Below, one piece after another: positions 55,575 through 64,000 of a DNA stretch of 64,000 nt; position 1 is the stretch's first letter; each line of letters starts with the position of its first letter. The DNA comes from Sneathia sanguinegens. Its GTDB lineage: Bacteria > Fusobacteriota > Fusobacteriia > Fusobacteriales > Leptotrichiaceae. The notes beneath the pieces are model-generated. The model saw only the letters and a program-made list of their open reading frames with translations. It was not told the DNA's origin and searched no databases. The translations under genes and the position numbers were made by a program. The DNA is taken from NCBI RefSeq assembly GCF_001517935.1, contig NZ_LOQF01000003.1, forward strand, positions 62,001-126,000, in the 5' to 3' direction.

Positions 55575-56630
55575 ATGAAAATAGGATTTAGATGGTACGG
55601 TACCGAGGATAATATACCAGTTGAATATATTAGACATATACCAAATGTAGATACAGTGGTAACGGCTGTATACAGCGTAAAAGTAGGAGAAGTTTGGCCT
55701 ATGGAAGATATATTAGATTTAAAAGAAAAGGCTAATAAAGTAGGACTTAATTTCCTTGTAGTAGAAAGTATACCAGTACATGAAGATATTAAATTAGGTA
55801 AAAGAGACTACAAGAGATATATAGAAAACTATAAGGAAAATATTAGAAGATGTGCAAAAGCAGGAGTAAAGGTTATATGCTACAATTTCATGCCTGTATT
55901 TGATTGGACAAGAAGTGAATTAGATCATAAAAGAGAAGATGGATCAACATGTTTAGTATTTTATAAGGATCAAATAAAAAAACTTGACCCTACAAAATTA
56001 GCACTTCCTGGATGGGATTCATCATATAGTGTTGAAGAAATGGCAAAGTTAATTAATGAGTATAAAGAATTAGGAGAAGAAGGATTATGGAAGAATCTAG
56101 AATACTTCTTAAAAGAAATAATACCAGTGGCTATAGAAAATGATGTATATATGGCAATACATCCAGATGATCCACCATATTCAATATTTGGTATACCAAG
56201 AATAATAACTTGCAGAGATAATTTAAGAAGATTTTTAGATATATATCCTGATAAACACCATGGTTTAACAATGTGTGCTGGAAGTTTAGGATGCGATCCT
56301 AGAAATGATTATATAGCTATGGTTAAAGAATTTGGTAGTGAAGGAAGAATACATTTTGCACATTTAAGAAATATAAAGATACTAGAGGACGGAAGCTTTG
56401 AAGAATCAGGTCATATAACGAAAGAAGGTAGTTTAGATTTTTCTGAAATAGTTAAGACATACTATAATTTAGGCTACAAAGGTTACTTTAGACCAGATCA
56501 TGGAAGAATGATATGGGGAGAAACAGGTAAACCAGGTTATGGTCTATATGACAGAGCGTTAGGAGTAGCATATATAAATGGATTATGGGAAATGTGTGAA
56601 AAATTAAAAGGGGGCAAAAATGAAAAATAA
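55575..56630 (+). CDS. uxuA: D-mannonate dehydratase
   Basis: UxuA removes water from D-mannonate to give 2-keto-3-deoxygluconate. From the ATG at 55575 (KIGFRWYGTEDNIPVEYIRHIP) it has 351 residues. Conserved features are CYNFMPVFDWTRS, the metal-site IHPDDPPYSIFG, MCAGSLGCDPRND and IHFAHLRN. In-frame codons further upstream fall inside uxaC. Its end overlaps the reductase gene by 11 bases. Confidence 0.96.
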   Translation: MKIGFRWYGTEDNIPVEYIRHIPNVDTVVTAVYSVKVGEVWPMEDILDLKEKANKVGLNFLVVESIPVHEDIKLGKRDYKRYIENYKENIRRCAKAGVKVICYNFMPVFDWTRSELDHKREDGSTCLVFYKDQIKKLDPTKLALPGWDSSYSVEEMAKLINEYKELGEEGLWKNLEYFLKEIIPVAIENDVYMAIHPDDPPYSIFGIPRIITCRDNLRRFLDIYPDKHHGLTMCAGSLGCDPRNDYIAMVKEFGSEGRIHFAHLRNIKILEDGSFEESGHITKEGSLDFSEIVKTYYNLGYKGYFRPDHGRMIWGETGKPGYGLYDRALGVAYINGLWEMCEKLKGGKNEK

Positions 56631-57429
56631 AGTAGTAGTTGTAACTGGAGCAGCAGGTGTAATTTGTTCAATGATAGCAAAACATTTTGCAAAATTAGGT
56701 GCTAAGGTAGCGATGCTAGATTTAAATTATGAAAAAGCAAAAGAATATGAAAAAGAATTTACAAAAGAAGGGCTAAAGACTAAGGCATATAAGTGTAATG
56801 TTTTAGATAAAAAAAATATTGAAGAAGTTTATGAAAATATAAAAAAGGATTTAGGTAAGGTAGATGTATTAATAAATGGTGCTGGGGGAAATAATCCAAA
56901 AGCAACAGCAGACCAAGAATTCTACGATAAAGAAAACAAAGGTACAAGCTTTTTTGACTTAGATCCTAAAGGTATAAGTTTTGTTTTTGATTTAAATATT
57001 TTAGGAACAATATTACCCACACAAGTAATTGCAAAAGATATGGAAAAAGGATGTAGCATAATAAATATATCAAGTATGAACTCATACACACCATTAACAA
57101 AGATAGTTGCATATTCAGGGGCCAAAGCTAGTGTAAATAACTTTACACAATGGTTAGCAGTACACTTAGCCAAAGTAGGCGTAAGATGTAATGCAATAGC
57201 ACCAGGATTTTTAGTAACTAATCAAAATAAAAAGTTATTATTTAATGATGATGGAACACCAACACAAAGAACAGGTAAGATATTAAGAAATACACCAATG
57301 GAAAGATTTGGAGAACCAGAAGAAATGTTAGGAGCATTAGAATTTTTAGTAGATAATGAAAAAGCAAGTTTTATTACAGGAGTAATAATACCTATTGACG
57401 GCGGATTCAGTGCATATTCGGGGGTATAA
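56620..57429 (+). CDS. SDR-family D-mannonate oxidoreductase (fructuronate reductase)
   Basis: A 269-residue short-chain dehydrogenase. The NAD(P)-binding TGAAGVICSM, NGAGGNNP, the Ser of NISSMNSY and the catalytic YSGAK (Tyr about 168) are all present. It lies between uxuA and the transporter, and the pathway step left open by its neighbours is reduction of fructuronate to mannonate, which SDR enzymes of the YjmF/UxuB-replacing type catalyse. It is not related to the long-chain UxuB of E. coli. Context makes the assignment likely, though the fold alone would not show the substrate. Confidence 0.87.
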   Translation: MKNKVVVVTGAAGVICSMIAKHFAKLGAKVAMLDLNYEKAKEYEKEFTKEGLKTKAYKCNVLDKKNIEEVYENIKKDLGKVDVLINGAGGNNPKATADQEFYDKENKGTSFFDLDPKGISFVFDLNILGTILPTQVIAKDMEKGCSIINISSMNSYTPLTKIVAYSGAKASVNNFTQWLAVHLAKVGVRCNAIAPGFLVTNQNKKLLFNDDGTPTQRTGKILRNTPMERFGEPEEMLGALEFLVDNEKASFITGVIIPIDGGFSAYSGV

Positions 57430-57432
57430 TAT

Positions 57433-58851
57433 ATGGAATATAGAAAGTTTGGTATGTTAGATAAATTAGCATACATGTCAGGTGACGTAGCAAATGATTT
57501 GTCATTTATATTTGTAATGATGTATTTAATGGTATTCTATACTAAGGTATTAGGTATATCAGGAGCAGTAGTAGGATTACTATTTTTAACTGCAAGAATA
57601 GTTGATGCATTTACTGATATAGGGATGGGTAGATTAGTTGACGTAATCAAACCAAGAAAAGAAGGTAAATTTAGATTTTGGATAAAAATAGTTGCACCTT
57701 TTGTAAGTTTATCGTCATTTTTACTATTTGTATATGTAGTTAAATATTTTTCTATGCCTATAAAAATAGCATATATATTTGTTACATACATTTTTTGGGG
57801 AAGCATATGCTATACAGCAATAAATATTCCGTATGGATCAATGGCTTCAGTTATAACTATAGATTGTGAAAAAAGAGCATCATTATCAGTATATAGAAGT
57901 GTAGGAGCAAGTATATCAATTTTATTAATCTCATATATAGTTCCTAAAGTGATATTTGTTGAAAAGTATATAGATGGTAAGTTAGAAAATGTAATAGTCC
58001 CAGAAAGATTTACAATTTTAGCCTTAGCATTTTCAATTTTATCATTCATATTCTATATGTTTTGCTATAAATTTTCTATAGAAAGAGTAAAAGTTAAAAT
58101 TTGTGAGTATAATAAAGAAGAAAAGAGTTTTTTAAAAGAAGTAAAGAAGATAGGAAATAGCTTAAAAGTTAATAGATCATTACAAGTATTTTTGGTAATA
58201 TCTTTAATATATTTATTAACAACAATGTTAGGTAGTGGTTTATCAGCATATATTTATATTGATTATTTTAAAAATAAAGAAGTATTAGCGTATTCAGGTA
58301 TGATAGGAGCAATTTTAACATTTGCTGTCTCACCTATTGCAAGTAAAATAGTAAAAAAGATAGGTAAAAAGACATCAGGATCAATAGGTCTATTAATATC
58401 AGGAGGCATATTCATAATTCTATACCTTTTAAGACTTAATAATGCATGGATATTCTTTGCGTTTTTTGTACTATGTGCACTAGGTACATCATACTTTAAT
58501 GTAATAGTTTGGGCCTTTATAACAGACATAATAGATGATCAAGAAGTTAGAACAGGTTGTAGAGAAGATGGTACAGTATATGCTGTATATTCATTTGCTA
58601 GAAAGTTAGGTCAAGCATTAGCTGGTGGGATGACAGGATTCATATTATCATATATAGGATATAATTCAAGTCAAGTAATACAAAGTGTAAGTGTAAGTAA
58701 TAGTATTTATTCAATATACACATTAGCACAAGGAGTAGGTTGTATTTTATGTGGTGTAGTACTACTATTTATATATCCTTTAGGTATAAAGCAAGTTATG
58801 ATAAATACAGAAAAATTAAATAAACGTAGAGAGGTAGAAAATGAAAAATAG
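57433..58851 (+). CDS. GPH-family glycoside/hexuronide:cation symporter
   Basis: A 472-residue inner-membrane carrier with twelve predicted helices. The N-terminal KLAYMSGDVANDLSFIFVMMYLMVFYTKVLG and the TDIGMGRLVDVIKPRKEGKFRFW loop are typical of the UidB/MelB/YjmB (GPH) group. It would bring a glucuronide into the cytoplasm with Na+ or H+. Its position between the hexuronate genes and two cytoplasmic glycosidases supports an uncleaved oligosaccharide or glucuronide as substrate. The gene starts three bases after the reductase stop and overlaps the HAD gene by 11. Confidence 0.92.
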   Translation: MEYRKFGMLDKLAYMSGDVANDLSFIFVMMYLMVFYTKVLGISGAVVGLLFLTARIVDAFTDIGMGRLVDVIKPRKEGKFRFWIKIVAPFVSLSSFLLFVYVVKYFSMPIKIAYIFVTYIFWGSICYTAINIPYGSMASVITIDCEKRASLSVYRSVGASISILLISYIVPKVIFVEKYIDGKLENVIVPERFTILALAFSILSFIFYMFCYKFSIERVKVKICEYNKEEKSFLKEVKKIGNSLKVNRSLQVFLVISLIYLLTTMLGSGLSAYIYIDYFKNKEVLAYSGMIGAILTFAVSPIASKIVKKIGKKTSGSIGLLISGGIFIILYLLRLNNAWIFFAFFVLCALGTSYFNVIVWAFITDIIDDQEVRTGCREDGTVYAVYSFARKLGQALAGGMTGFILSYIGYNSSQVIQSVSVSNSIYSIYTLAQGVGCILCGVVLLFIYPLGIKQVMINTEKLNKRREVENEK

Positions 58852-59644
58852 GAAAATTGTATGTATAGATTCAGATGGTTGTGCTATGGATACTATGAAT
58901 TACAAACATATATATTGTTTTGGACCTATTGCTGTAAAAGTATTTAATATAAAAGAAAAAGAAGAATTTTTAAAAAAATGGAATAAGATAAATCTTTATT
59001 CAAAAACAAGAGGAGTAAACAGATTTGTTGGGCTTTCCTTAGTGTTTGATAGTATAAATAAACCTTTAAACGATTTGAAAGCATGGATAAATTCAACAAA
59101 TGAGTTATCAAATAAGTCTTTAGAGAAAGAAATTTCCAAAAAAAAGAGTGGTGAGTTAGAAAAGGCACTTATATGGAGCAATGAAGTTAATAGAAAAATA
59201 GAAAGTATAAAATATATGGCTAAGCCTTTTTCTAGCGTTAAAGATGCAATACATAAGATAAAAAAATATGTGGATATAGCAATAGTGTCAGCAGCAAATA
59301 ATGAGGCTATAAAAGACGAATGGGAAAAATTTGGATTAATAGATTATGTAGATTATGTAATGGGTCAAAGTCAAGGTACGAAGAAAGATTGTATTAAATA
59401 TTTAATTGATAAAGGGTATGAACCTAAAAATATAGTGATGATGGGTGATTCACCAGGAGATATACTGTCTGCAAAAGAAAATAATGTTCTTATGTACCCT
59501 ATAATAGTAAACGAAGAAAATAAAAGTTGGGATTTATTCATAAACCATATCCTAGAAAAATTTTTGAAAGATGAATACAAAGATGCTGAATATATAAAAA
59601 AATATGAAAGAAAGTTAGGTGACTTAGATGCCAAGAACAGTTAA
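58841..59644 (+). CDS. HAD-family hydrolase in the glucuronide operon
   Basis: A 267-residue HAD protein. Motif I is CIDSDGCAMD (Asp nucleophile and acid two residues on), motif II VSAANNEA, motif III Lys within SQGTKKD and motif IV MGDSPGDILSAKE. A large helical insertion follows motif I (KHIYCFGPIAVKVFN, then KTRGVNRFVGLSL). It is embedded in the operon, overlapping both neighbours (11 and 17 bases). A sugar-phosphate or phosphorylated by-product is the probable substrate, perhaps for detoxification; no specific reaction can be named. Confidence 0.85.
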   Translation: MKNRKIVCIDSDGCAMDTMNYKHIYCFGPIAVKVFNIKEKEEFLKKWNKINLYSKTRGVNRFVGLSLVFDSINKPLNDLKAWINSTNELSNKSLEKEISKKKSGELEKALIWSNEVNRKIESIKYMAKPFSSVKDAIHKIKKYVDIAIVSAANNEAIKDEWEKFGLIDYVDYVMGQSQGTKKDCIKYLIDKGYEPKNIVMMGDSPGDILSAKENNVLMYPIIVNEENKSWDLFINHILEKFLKDEYKDAEYIKKYERKLGDLDAKNS

Positions 59645-61340
59645 TTTAAAAGAAAAACCATATAATTTGAGTGACAAACAAATTTCATGGGTTGAAAATA
59701 CAATAAATTCAATGAGTGATGAAGAAAAAATAGGGCAACTATTCTTTAATCTTTTCAGTCTAGAAGATAGAAAATTTACTGAAACAGATTTAACAAATAA
59801 GGAAATTATAGAAAAATATCATATAGGAGGTGCAAGATATCAAGGTGGTAATAAAGAAGCTGTAATGAATTTAATAAATGATTTACAAGAATATTCGAAA
59901 ATACCTCTATTAGTCGCTGCTAACTGTGATTCAGGTGGAGATGGTGCTTGTAGCGATGGTACATATATAGCAACAGCTGCACAATGCGAAGCTAGTGGAG
60001 ATGAAACTGTTTCATATAATGCTGGGTATGTTAGTGGAGTAGAAGAACAAGCACTAGGAATAAATGTTAATTTTGATCCTTGTGTAGATATAATAAAAAA
60101 CTTTAGAAATACAATTATTAATACAAGAGCATATGGTAGAGATACAGATGTTGTAATTAAACATACAGTCTCATATTTAAAAGGTTTAGATAAGAGCAAT
60201 GTTATAAAATGCATAAAACATTTCCCTGGAGATGGAATAGAAGAAAGAGATCAACACTTAGTATTAGGAATTAACAATTTAAGTATAGAAGATTGGGAAA
60301 AAAGTTTTGGAGAAGTATACAGAACTCATATAAATAACGGTGTTGAAATGATAATGGCAGGTCATATTGCACTACCTAATTATCAAAAATACTTAGTTAA
60401 AGGATTAGAAGATAAAGATGTGTTACCAGCAACATTAGCAAGTGAATTAATACAAGACTTATTAAAAGAAAAATTAAACTTTAATGGTTTAGTTATTACG
60501 GATGCATCACATATGCTAGGTATGACTTCTAGTATGCAAAGAAAAGACTATGTACCTAAGGCAATAGCAGCTGGATGCGATATGTTCTTATTCTTCAATG
60601 ATATAGATGAAGACTTTAACTATATGTTAAATGGGTATAAAAATGGTGTAATAACAAATGAAAGATTACATGATGCATTAAGAAGAATTTTAGGTCTTAA
60701 GGCAAAGTTAGGACTAAATATTGAAAAACCTAAAAGAAGTCTAAAAGATTTAGATGTAATTGGGTGCAAAGAGCATAAGGAAATGCAAAAAGAAGCTATA
60801 GATAAAGGTATAAGTTTAATTAAAGACACAAAAAATGTTTTGCCTATTAATAATAAAAAACACAAAAGAGTAAGACTATACATAATAGAAGGTGAAAAGA
60901 ATGGAATATATAAACCAAACGAAGAATTTGAAAAATTATGTGTAGAAAAATTAGAAAAAGAAGGATTCATAGTAACTTTAAATGATAGAGGAGTTCGTGC
61001 TAAAGGAAGTGTAGAAAAATACAAAAAAGAAGTTGATTTAGCATTAGTATTTGTAGATGTTAAAGGGTATGCTGAACAAAATAATATGAGAATTAAATAT
61101 AGTGGACCTATGTCAAATGAAATACCTTGGTTTGTTCATGAAGTACCTACTGTTGTTGTTTCATTTAATTTTACAAATCATTTACATGACTTAACAATGG
61201 CAAAGTGCTACATTAATGCATATTCTGATTGCAAGGAAACAATTAACCAATTAGTAGATAAACTATTAGGTAAATCAGAATTTAAAGGAAAATATTTTAA
61301 TGAAAATGTTTGGGCTAATCAATTCCAAGCTAAACTATAA
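59628..61340 (+). CDS. Glycoside hydrolase family 3, beta-N-acetylhexosaminidase type
   Basis: A 570-residue GH3 enzyme without signal peptide, so cytoplasmic. KHFPGDGIEERDQH is the NagZ-like loop with the Asp/His pair used as acid/base, and LVITDASHMLGM holds the Asp nucleophile. MAGHIALPNYQ is a further family feature. The C-terminal 200 residues form an extra alpha/beta domain, giving a two-domain enzyme longer than NagZ (about 340). With the neighbouring beta-glucuronidase it could alternately remove GlcNAc and glucuronate from the ends of hyaluronan- or chondroitin-like oligosaccharides. Specificity (GlcNAc, GalNAc or glucose) is not certain. Confidence 0.85.
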   Translation: MPRTVNLKEKPYNLSDKQISWVENTINSMSDEEKIGQLFFNLFSLEDRKFTETDLTNKEIIEKYHIGGARYQGGNKEAVMNLINDLQEYSKIPLLVAANCDSGGDGACSDGTYIATAAQCEASGDETVSYNAGYVSGVEEQALGINVNFDPCVDIIKNFRNTIINTRAYGRDTDVVIKHTVSYLKGLDKSNVIKCIKHFPGDGIEERDQHLVLGINNLSIEDWEKSFGEVYRTHINNGVEMIMAGHIALPNYQKYLVKGLEDKDVLPATLASELIQDLLKEKLNFNGLVITDASHMLGMTSSMQRKDYVPKAIAAGCDMFLFFNDIDEDFNYMLNGYKNGVITNERLHDALRRILGLKAKLGLNIEKPKRSLKDLDVIGCKEHKEMQKEAIDKGISLIKDTKNVLPINNKKHKRVRLYIIEGEKNGIYKPNEEFEKLCVEKLEKEGFIVTLNDRGVRAKGSVEKYKKEVDLALVFVDVKGYAEQNNMRIKYSGPMSNEIPWFVHEVPTVVVSFNFTNHLHDLTMAKCYINAYSDCKETINQLVDKLLGKSEFKGKYFNENVWANQFQAKL

Positions 61341-61352
61341 TGAGGTGATAAT

Positions 61353-63092
61353 ATGTTATATCCATTACAAACTAAAACACGTGATTTAATAGATTTATCA
61401 GGTATATGGAAATTTAATTTTGAGAATGAAAAAGAAGAAATGATAGCTGTTCCTGGTTCGTTTAATGATCAAGTGGTAGGACATGATAAGAAAAATTATG
61501 TAGGAAATTTAATTTATCAAAAAGACTTTTTGGTAAAAGAAGAGATGTTACTAAACGATATATTTTTAAGATTTGGTTCAGTTACACATATTGCAAAGGT
61601 ATATATAAACAATGAATTAGTAGGGACACATAAAGGTGGTTTTACGCCTTTTGAATTTAATATAAATAAATATGTAAAAGAAGGGGAAAACAGATTAAAA
61701 GTTATTGTTTCAAATAAGTTAGACTATACTTCATTACCCGTTGGAAACTATAGTAATGAAAATGGTCAAGAAAAAGTTGATGAAAATTTTGATTTCTTTA
61801 ATTATGCAGGTATACATAGACCTGTTAAATTATGGATAAAACCTAAGCAACATATAGATGATATAGTAATTACATATGAAGTTAATAAAAATAATGCTAA
61901 AGTAAGTTTTGATGTAAAAACAAATGTTGAAAATCCTAAATTAAAAATAAGTATATTAGATGAAAGAAATAATGTTGTGTCAATTGATGGTGTAATTGAA
62001 AATGTGAGATTATGGGAGCCATTAAATGCATATTTATACAAAGCAAAAGTAGAACTATTATCAAATGATGACAAAGTTATTGATGAATATACAGAAGAGT
62101 TTGGAATAAGAACTGTAGAAGTTAGAGATAATAAGTTTTTAATTAATGGAAAATCATTCTATTTTAAAGGATTTGGTAGACATGAAGACTCATATATACA
62201 TGGAAGAGGCTTAGATGAAGTTTTAAATGTATCTGATATTAATCGAATGAAGTGGTTAGGTGCAAATTCATTTAGAACATCACATTATCCATATTCTGAG
62301 GAAATGATGAGATTAGCTGATAGAGAAGGTTTTGTTGTAATAGATGAAACAACAGCTGTTGGTCTTATGGCTAATTTTGGGTTTGATTTAAATGGAACAA
62401 CTGAAAAAAAGAATACTTGGGAAAAAATAAATACAAAAGAAGCTCATGAACAAGTGATAAGAGAACTAATAGATAGAGATAAAAATTATGCTTGTGTTGT
62501 AATGTGGTCTATAGCAAATGAACCATCTACTGCAGAAAAAGGGGCTTATGAATATTTTGAACCATTATTTAAATTAGCTAGAAAATTAGATAAGCAAAAA
62601 AGACCTTGTACTTTTGCAAATATTATGTTAGCACCAGTAAATAAATGTCTAGCTAGTAGTTTATGTGATGTACTTTGCCTTAATAGATATTATGGTTGGT
62701 ATGTAAATTTAGGAGATTTAAAAGTTGCTAGAGAAAAAATGCTAGAAGAATTAAATTTATGGCATGAAAAATATCCAAATAAACCAATAATGTTTACAGA
62801 ATATGGTGTAGATACTATAGCTGGTATACATGATATAGATGAAATGACACCTTTTTCTGAAGAATTTCAAATAGAGTATTATAAAATGAATGAAGAAGTT
62901 TTCGATAGTTTACCATACTTTATAGGAGAACAAACATGGAATTATGCAGACTTCCAAACAAAATACGGCCTATTTAGAGTTCAAGGTAATAAGAAAGGAA
63001 TATTTACAAGAGAAAGAAATCCTAAGTCAATTGCAAAGCACCTAAAAAATAGATGGACTAAGATACCAAATTATGGGTATAAGGAATTATAG
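61353..63092 (+). CDS. uidA: Beta-glucuronidase (GH2)
   Basis: A 579-residue GH2 enzyme that releases glucuronate from beta-glucuronides. Jelly-roll N-terminus (LSGIWKFNF, HKGGFTPFEFNI), immunoglobulin-like middle and TIM barrel are present. The acid/base Glu lies in SIANEPST and the nucleophile in MFTEYGVDT. The GNKKG motif near residues 545-549 is the Asn-x-Lys pair that recognises the glucuronate carboxylate, which separates this enzyme from beta-galactosidases. No signal peptide. It is the last gene of the operon, 12 bases after the GH3 gene, and is followed by a terminator. Confidence 0.95.
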   Translation: MLYPLQTKTRDLIDLSGIWKFNFENEKEEMIAVPGSFNDQVVGHDKKNYVGNLIYQKDFLVKEEMLLNDIFLRFGSVTHIAKVYINNELVGTHKGGFTPFEFNINKYVKEGENRLKVIVSNKLDYTSLPVGNYSNENGQEKVDENFDFFNYAGIHRPVKLWIKPKQHIDDIVITYEVNKNNAKVSFDVKTNVENPKLKISILDERNNVVSIDGVIENVRLWEPLNAYLYKAKVELLSNDDKVIDEYTEEFGIRTVEVRDNKFLINGKSFYFKGFGRHEDSYIHGRGLDEVLNVSDINRMKWLGANSFRTSHYPYSEEMMRLADREGFVVIDETTAVGLMANFGFDLNGTTEKKNTWEKINTKEAHEQVIRELIDRDKNYACVVMWSIANEPSTAEKGAYEYFEPLFKLARKLDKQKRPCTFANIMLAPVNKCLASSLCDVLCLNRYYGWYVNLGDLKVAREKMLEELNLWHEKYPNKPIMFTEYGVDTIAGIHDIDEMTPFSEEFQIEYYKMNEEVFDSLPYFIGEQTWNYADFQTKYGLFRVQGNKKGIFTRERNPKSIAKHLKNRWTKIPNYGYKEL

Positions 63093-63097
63093 TGCGT

Positions 63098-63138
63098 AAA
63101 TCTCTCTATCTTTAAAGATTAGAGGGATTTTTTTTTGA
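63098..63138 (+). terminator. Intrinsic terminator of the glucuronide operon
   Basis: AAATCTCTCTA (63098-63108) pairs with TTAGAGGGATTT (about 63119-63130) with one G-U and an extended inner stem, followed by eight T. Confidence 0.85.
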
Positions 63139-63289
63139 TATTTTATTTGCAATTCATCATAAAAAAATAAATTTAATATAATTTTTATAAAATTAACACC
63201 GATTTTATAGTATTTTTAAGATATTGATTAATAAAAAAAAATATGTTACGATCTTACTAAAAAAATACTAAAAAAAGGAGTTTAAATTT

Positions 63290-63532
63290 ATGAAAAAATT
63301 TGAATATTTAAATATATTATTTATTTTTATCACTATTATTTTAATACCTATATTAAAACCTAATCCATATGATTTTATTTCATTTATAGCATTATTTTGT
63401 CTTATAATAAATGATTTAAAATTTAATAATTGGAAAATAGAAAATATAAAATTTAAGACAACAAACATATTAATAATAGGTTATTGGTTAATATCTATTA
63501 CAAAATTTATAATAAAAATATTATTCAAATAA
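63290..63532 (+). CDS. Small membrane protein, hypothetical
   Basis: An 80-residue frame with AAAAGGAG 10 bases before its ATG. It has two to three hydrophobic helices (YLNILFIFITIILIPIL, YDFISFIALFCLIIND and a C-terminal NILIIGYWLISITKFIIKI) and a basic end. No domain is recognised. A terminator-like hairpin lies 55 bases after its stop. It may be a real small membrane protein; in such A/T-rich sequence a chance frame cannot be excluded. Confidence 0.5.
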   Translation: MKKFEYLNILFIFITIILIPILKPNPYDFISFIALFCLIINDLKFNNWKIENIKFKTTNILIIGYWLISITKFIIKILFK

Positions 63533-63586
63533 AAAAATTTAATATAGTTTTTGATTTTATTATTATTTTAAACAATTACATTTTAG

Positions 63587-63612
63587 GGAGTGTAGCAATA
63601 CTCCTTTTTTTT
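63587..63612 (+). terminator. Intrinsic terminator between the small membrane protein and KDPG aldolase
   Basis: GGAGT (63587-63591) with ACTCC (63600-63604), then eight T. The spacer to 63794 holds nothing else I can name. Confidence 0.65.
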
Positions 63613-63794
63613 GAAATTAATTTTATATTTAGTATAATGAATAAAATTTATTTCAATCAACAAAATTATGATTAGTATAAATTCGTTCTTTAAAACGCAT
63701 TAGAGTGTTTTTGGGGATATTTTATTTACAATTCAAAAACAAAGTGCATAAATTATTTTATAACTTACACACTTTATTATACACTTCTCCTACC

Positions 63795-64000
63795 TTATTT
63801 TATCCCGTTATATTTTTCAACGAATGCTTTAGTAGTATCAACGATTTTATCTATACCCCCTTTTGTTAGTGCAGATCCTATACCTATAGCGTATGCACCA
63901 GCATTTATCCATTTATCCATATTATCGATGTTTACGCCACCTGATGGCATCATATTTGCATAAGGAATAGGTCCATGTACATCTTTAATAAAGCTGGATC
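63795..64000 (-). CDS. eda: KDPG/KHG aldolase, C-terminal part (continues beyond window)
   Basis: The last 68 codons of a minus-strand gene that begins beyond the right edge. It carries IKDVHGPIPYANMMPSGGVNIDN, WINAGAYAIGIGSALT and a helical end, the phosphate-binding half of 2-keto-3-deoxy-6-phosphogluconate aldolase. The Schiff-base Lys is outside the window. Eda splits KDPG into pyruvate and glyceraldehyde-3-phosphate, the step after the UxuA product is phosphorylated; the needed kinase may lie next to it outside the window. Confidence 0.88.
   Translation of the reverse strand, partial: SSFIKDVHGPIPYANMMPSGGVNIDNMDKWINAGAYAIGIGSALTKGGIDKIVDTTKAFVEKYNGIK

Noticed and set aside
59840-60214. 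Minus-strand 124-codon frame within the GH3 gene
   Set aside because: Antisense to conserved catalytic sequence and not supported by any start signal.
63484-63675. Plus-strand 63-codon frame after the small membrane protein
   Set aside because: No ribosome site, overlaps the preceding gene and runs through a terminator.

Overview
The window is AT-rich, roughly 70-75 % A+T, densely coded and in the style of a Gram-negative anaerobe. It has polymorphic outer-membrane barrel proteins ending in a C-terminal aromatic residue, an S10-spc ribosomal cluster fused behind rpsL-rpsG-fusA-tuf, and strong AGGAGG ribosome binding sites with A/T-ending codons. A fusobacterium of the Leptotrichiaceae (Sneathia, Streptobacillus or Leptotrichia type) fits best. 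This is inference from composition and gene content, not from a database match.

Layout. 1-3.0 kb (minus): recJ (cut by the window edge), a secreted DUF3298-like protein and nagB. 3.1-4.3 kb: an M20 amidohydrolase. 4.3-5.9 kb: an IS200/IS605-family element with an intact tnpB, a deleted tnpA and clear end hairpins, sitting in a truncated and frameshifted dicarboxylate/amino-acid symporter pseudogene (to 6.5 kb). 6.7-14.2 kb: three tandem paralogous outer-membrane proteins with a beta-barrel split by about 450-490 residues of coiled coil. 14.2-16.4 kb: a DUF3800 gene preceded by a compact structured RNA, then two unrecognised genes. 16.5-19.5 kb: a HAD phosphatase, an ABC-F ATPase and a relic of an AAA/DUF4143 ATPase. 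19.7-34.9 kb: the str-S10-spc ribosomal supercluster from rpsL to secY, closed by a terminator. 34.9-44.8 kb: housekeeping and envelope genes (a small membrane protein, a peptide-binding lipoprotein, a PTS EIIA, a GntR-ABC exporter operon, AhpC with a stand-alone AhpF N-terminal domain, a MATE pump, rpmF, a Zn/Cd-type P1B ATPase). 44.9-53.8 kb: a defence island. 54.2-63.1 kb: a glucuronide-utilisation operon. 63.8-64 kb: the C-terminal end of KDPG aldolase.

The defence island is a type III restriction-modification locus with three mod genes, one decayed and two intact, and a single res gene. The mod copies have near-identical 5' and 3' ends around completely different target-recognition regions. 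Each mod is preceded by a different accessory gene or fragment: a broken Fic protein, an orphan CdiA-like toxin tip with a probable immunity gene and an immunity relic, and a HEPN-like helical protein. The arrangement looks like a site where accessory-gene plus mod cassettes accumulate and where recombination could change methylation specificity.

The glucuronide operon is self-consistent. A GPH symporter would import the glucuronide, GH2 beta-glucuronidase and GH3 beta-N-acetylhexosaminidase (both without signal peptides) would split it in the cytoplasm, and UxaC, an SDR fructuronate reductase and UxuA would carry glucuronate to 2-keto-3-deoxygluconate. The aldolase at the right edge would complete the route. 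The pairing of hexosaminidase with glucuronidase suggests hyaluronan- or chondroitin-like oligosaccharides as substrate, and nagB at the left end could take up the amino sugar.

No tRNA, rRNA or CRISPR array was seen.
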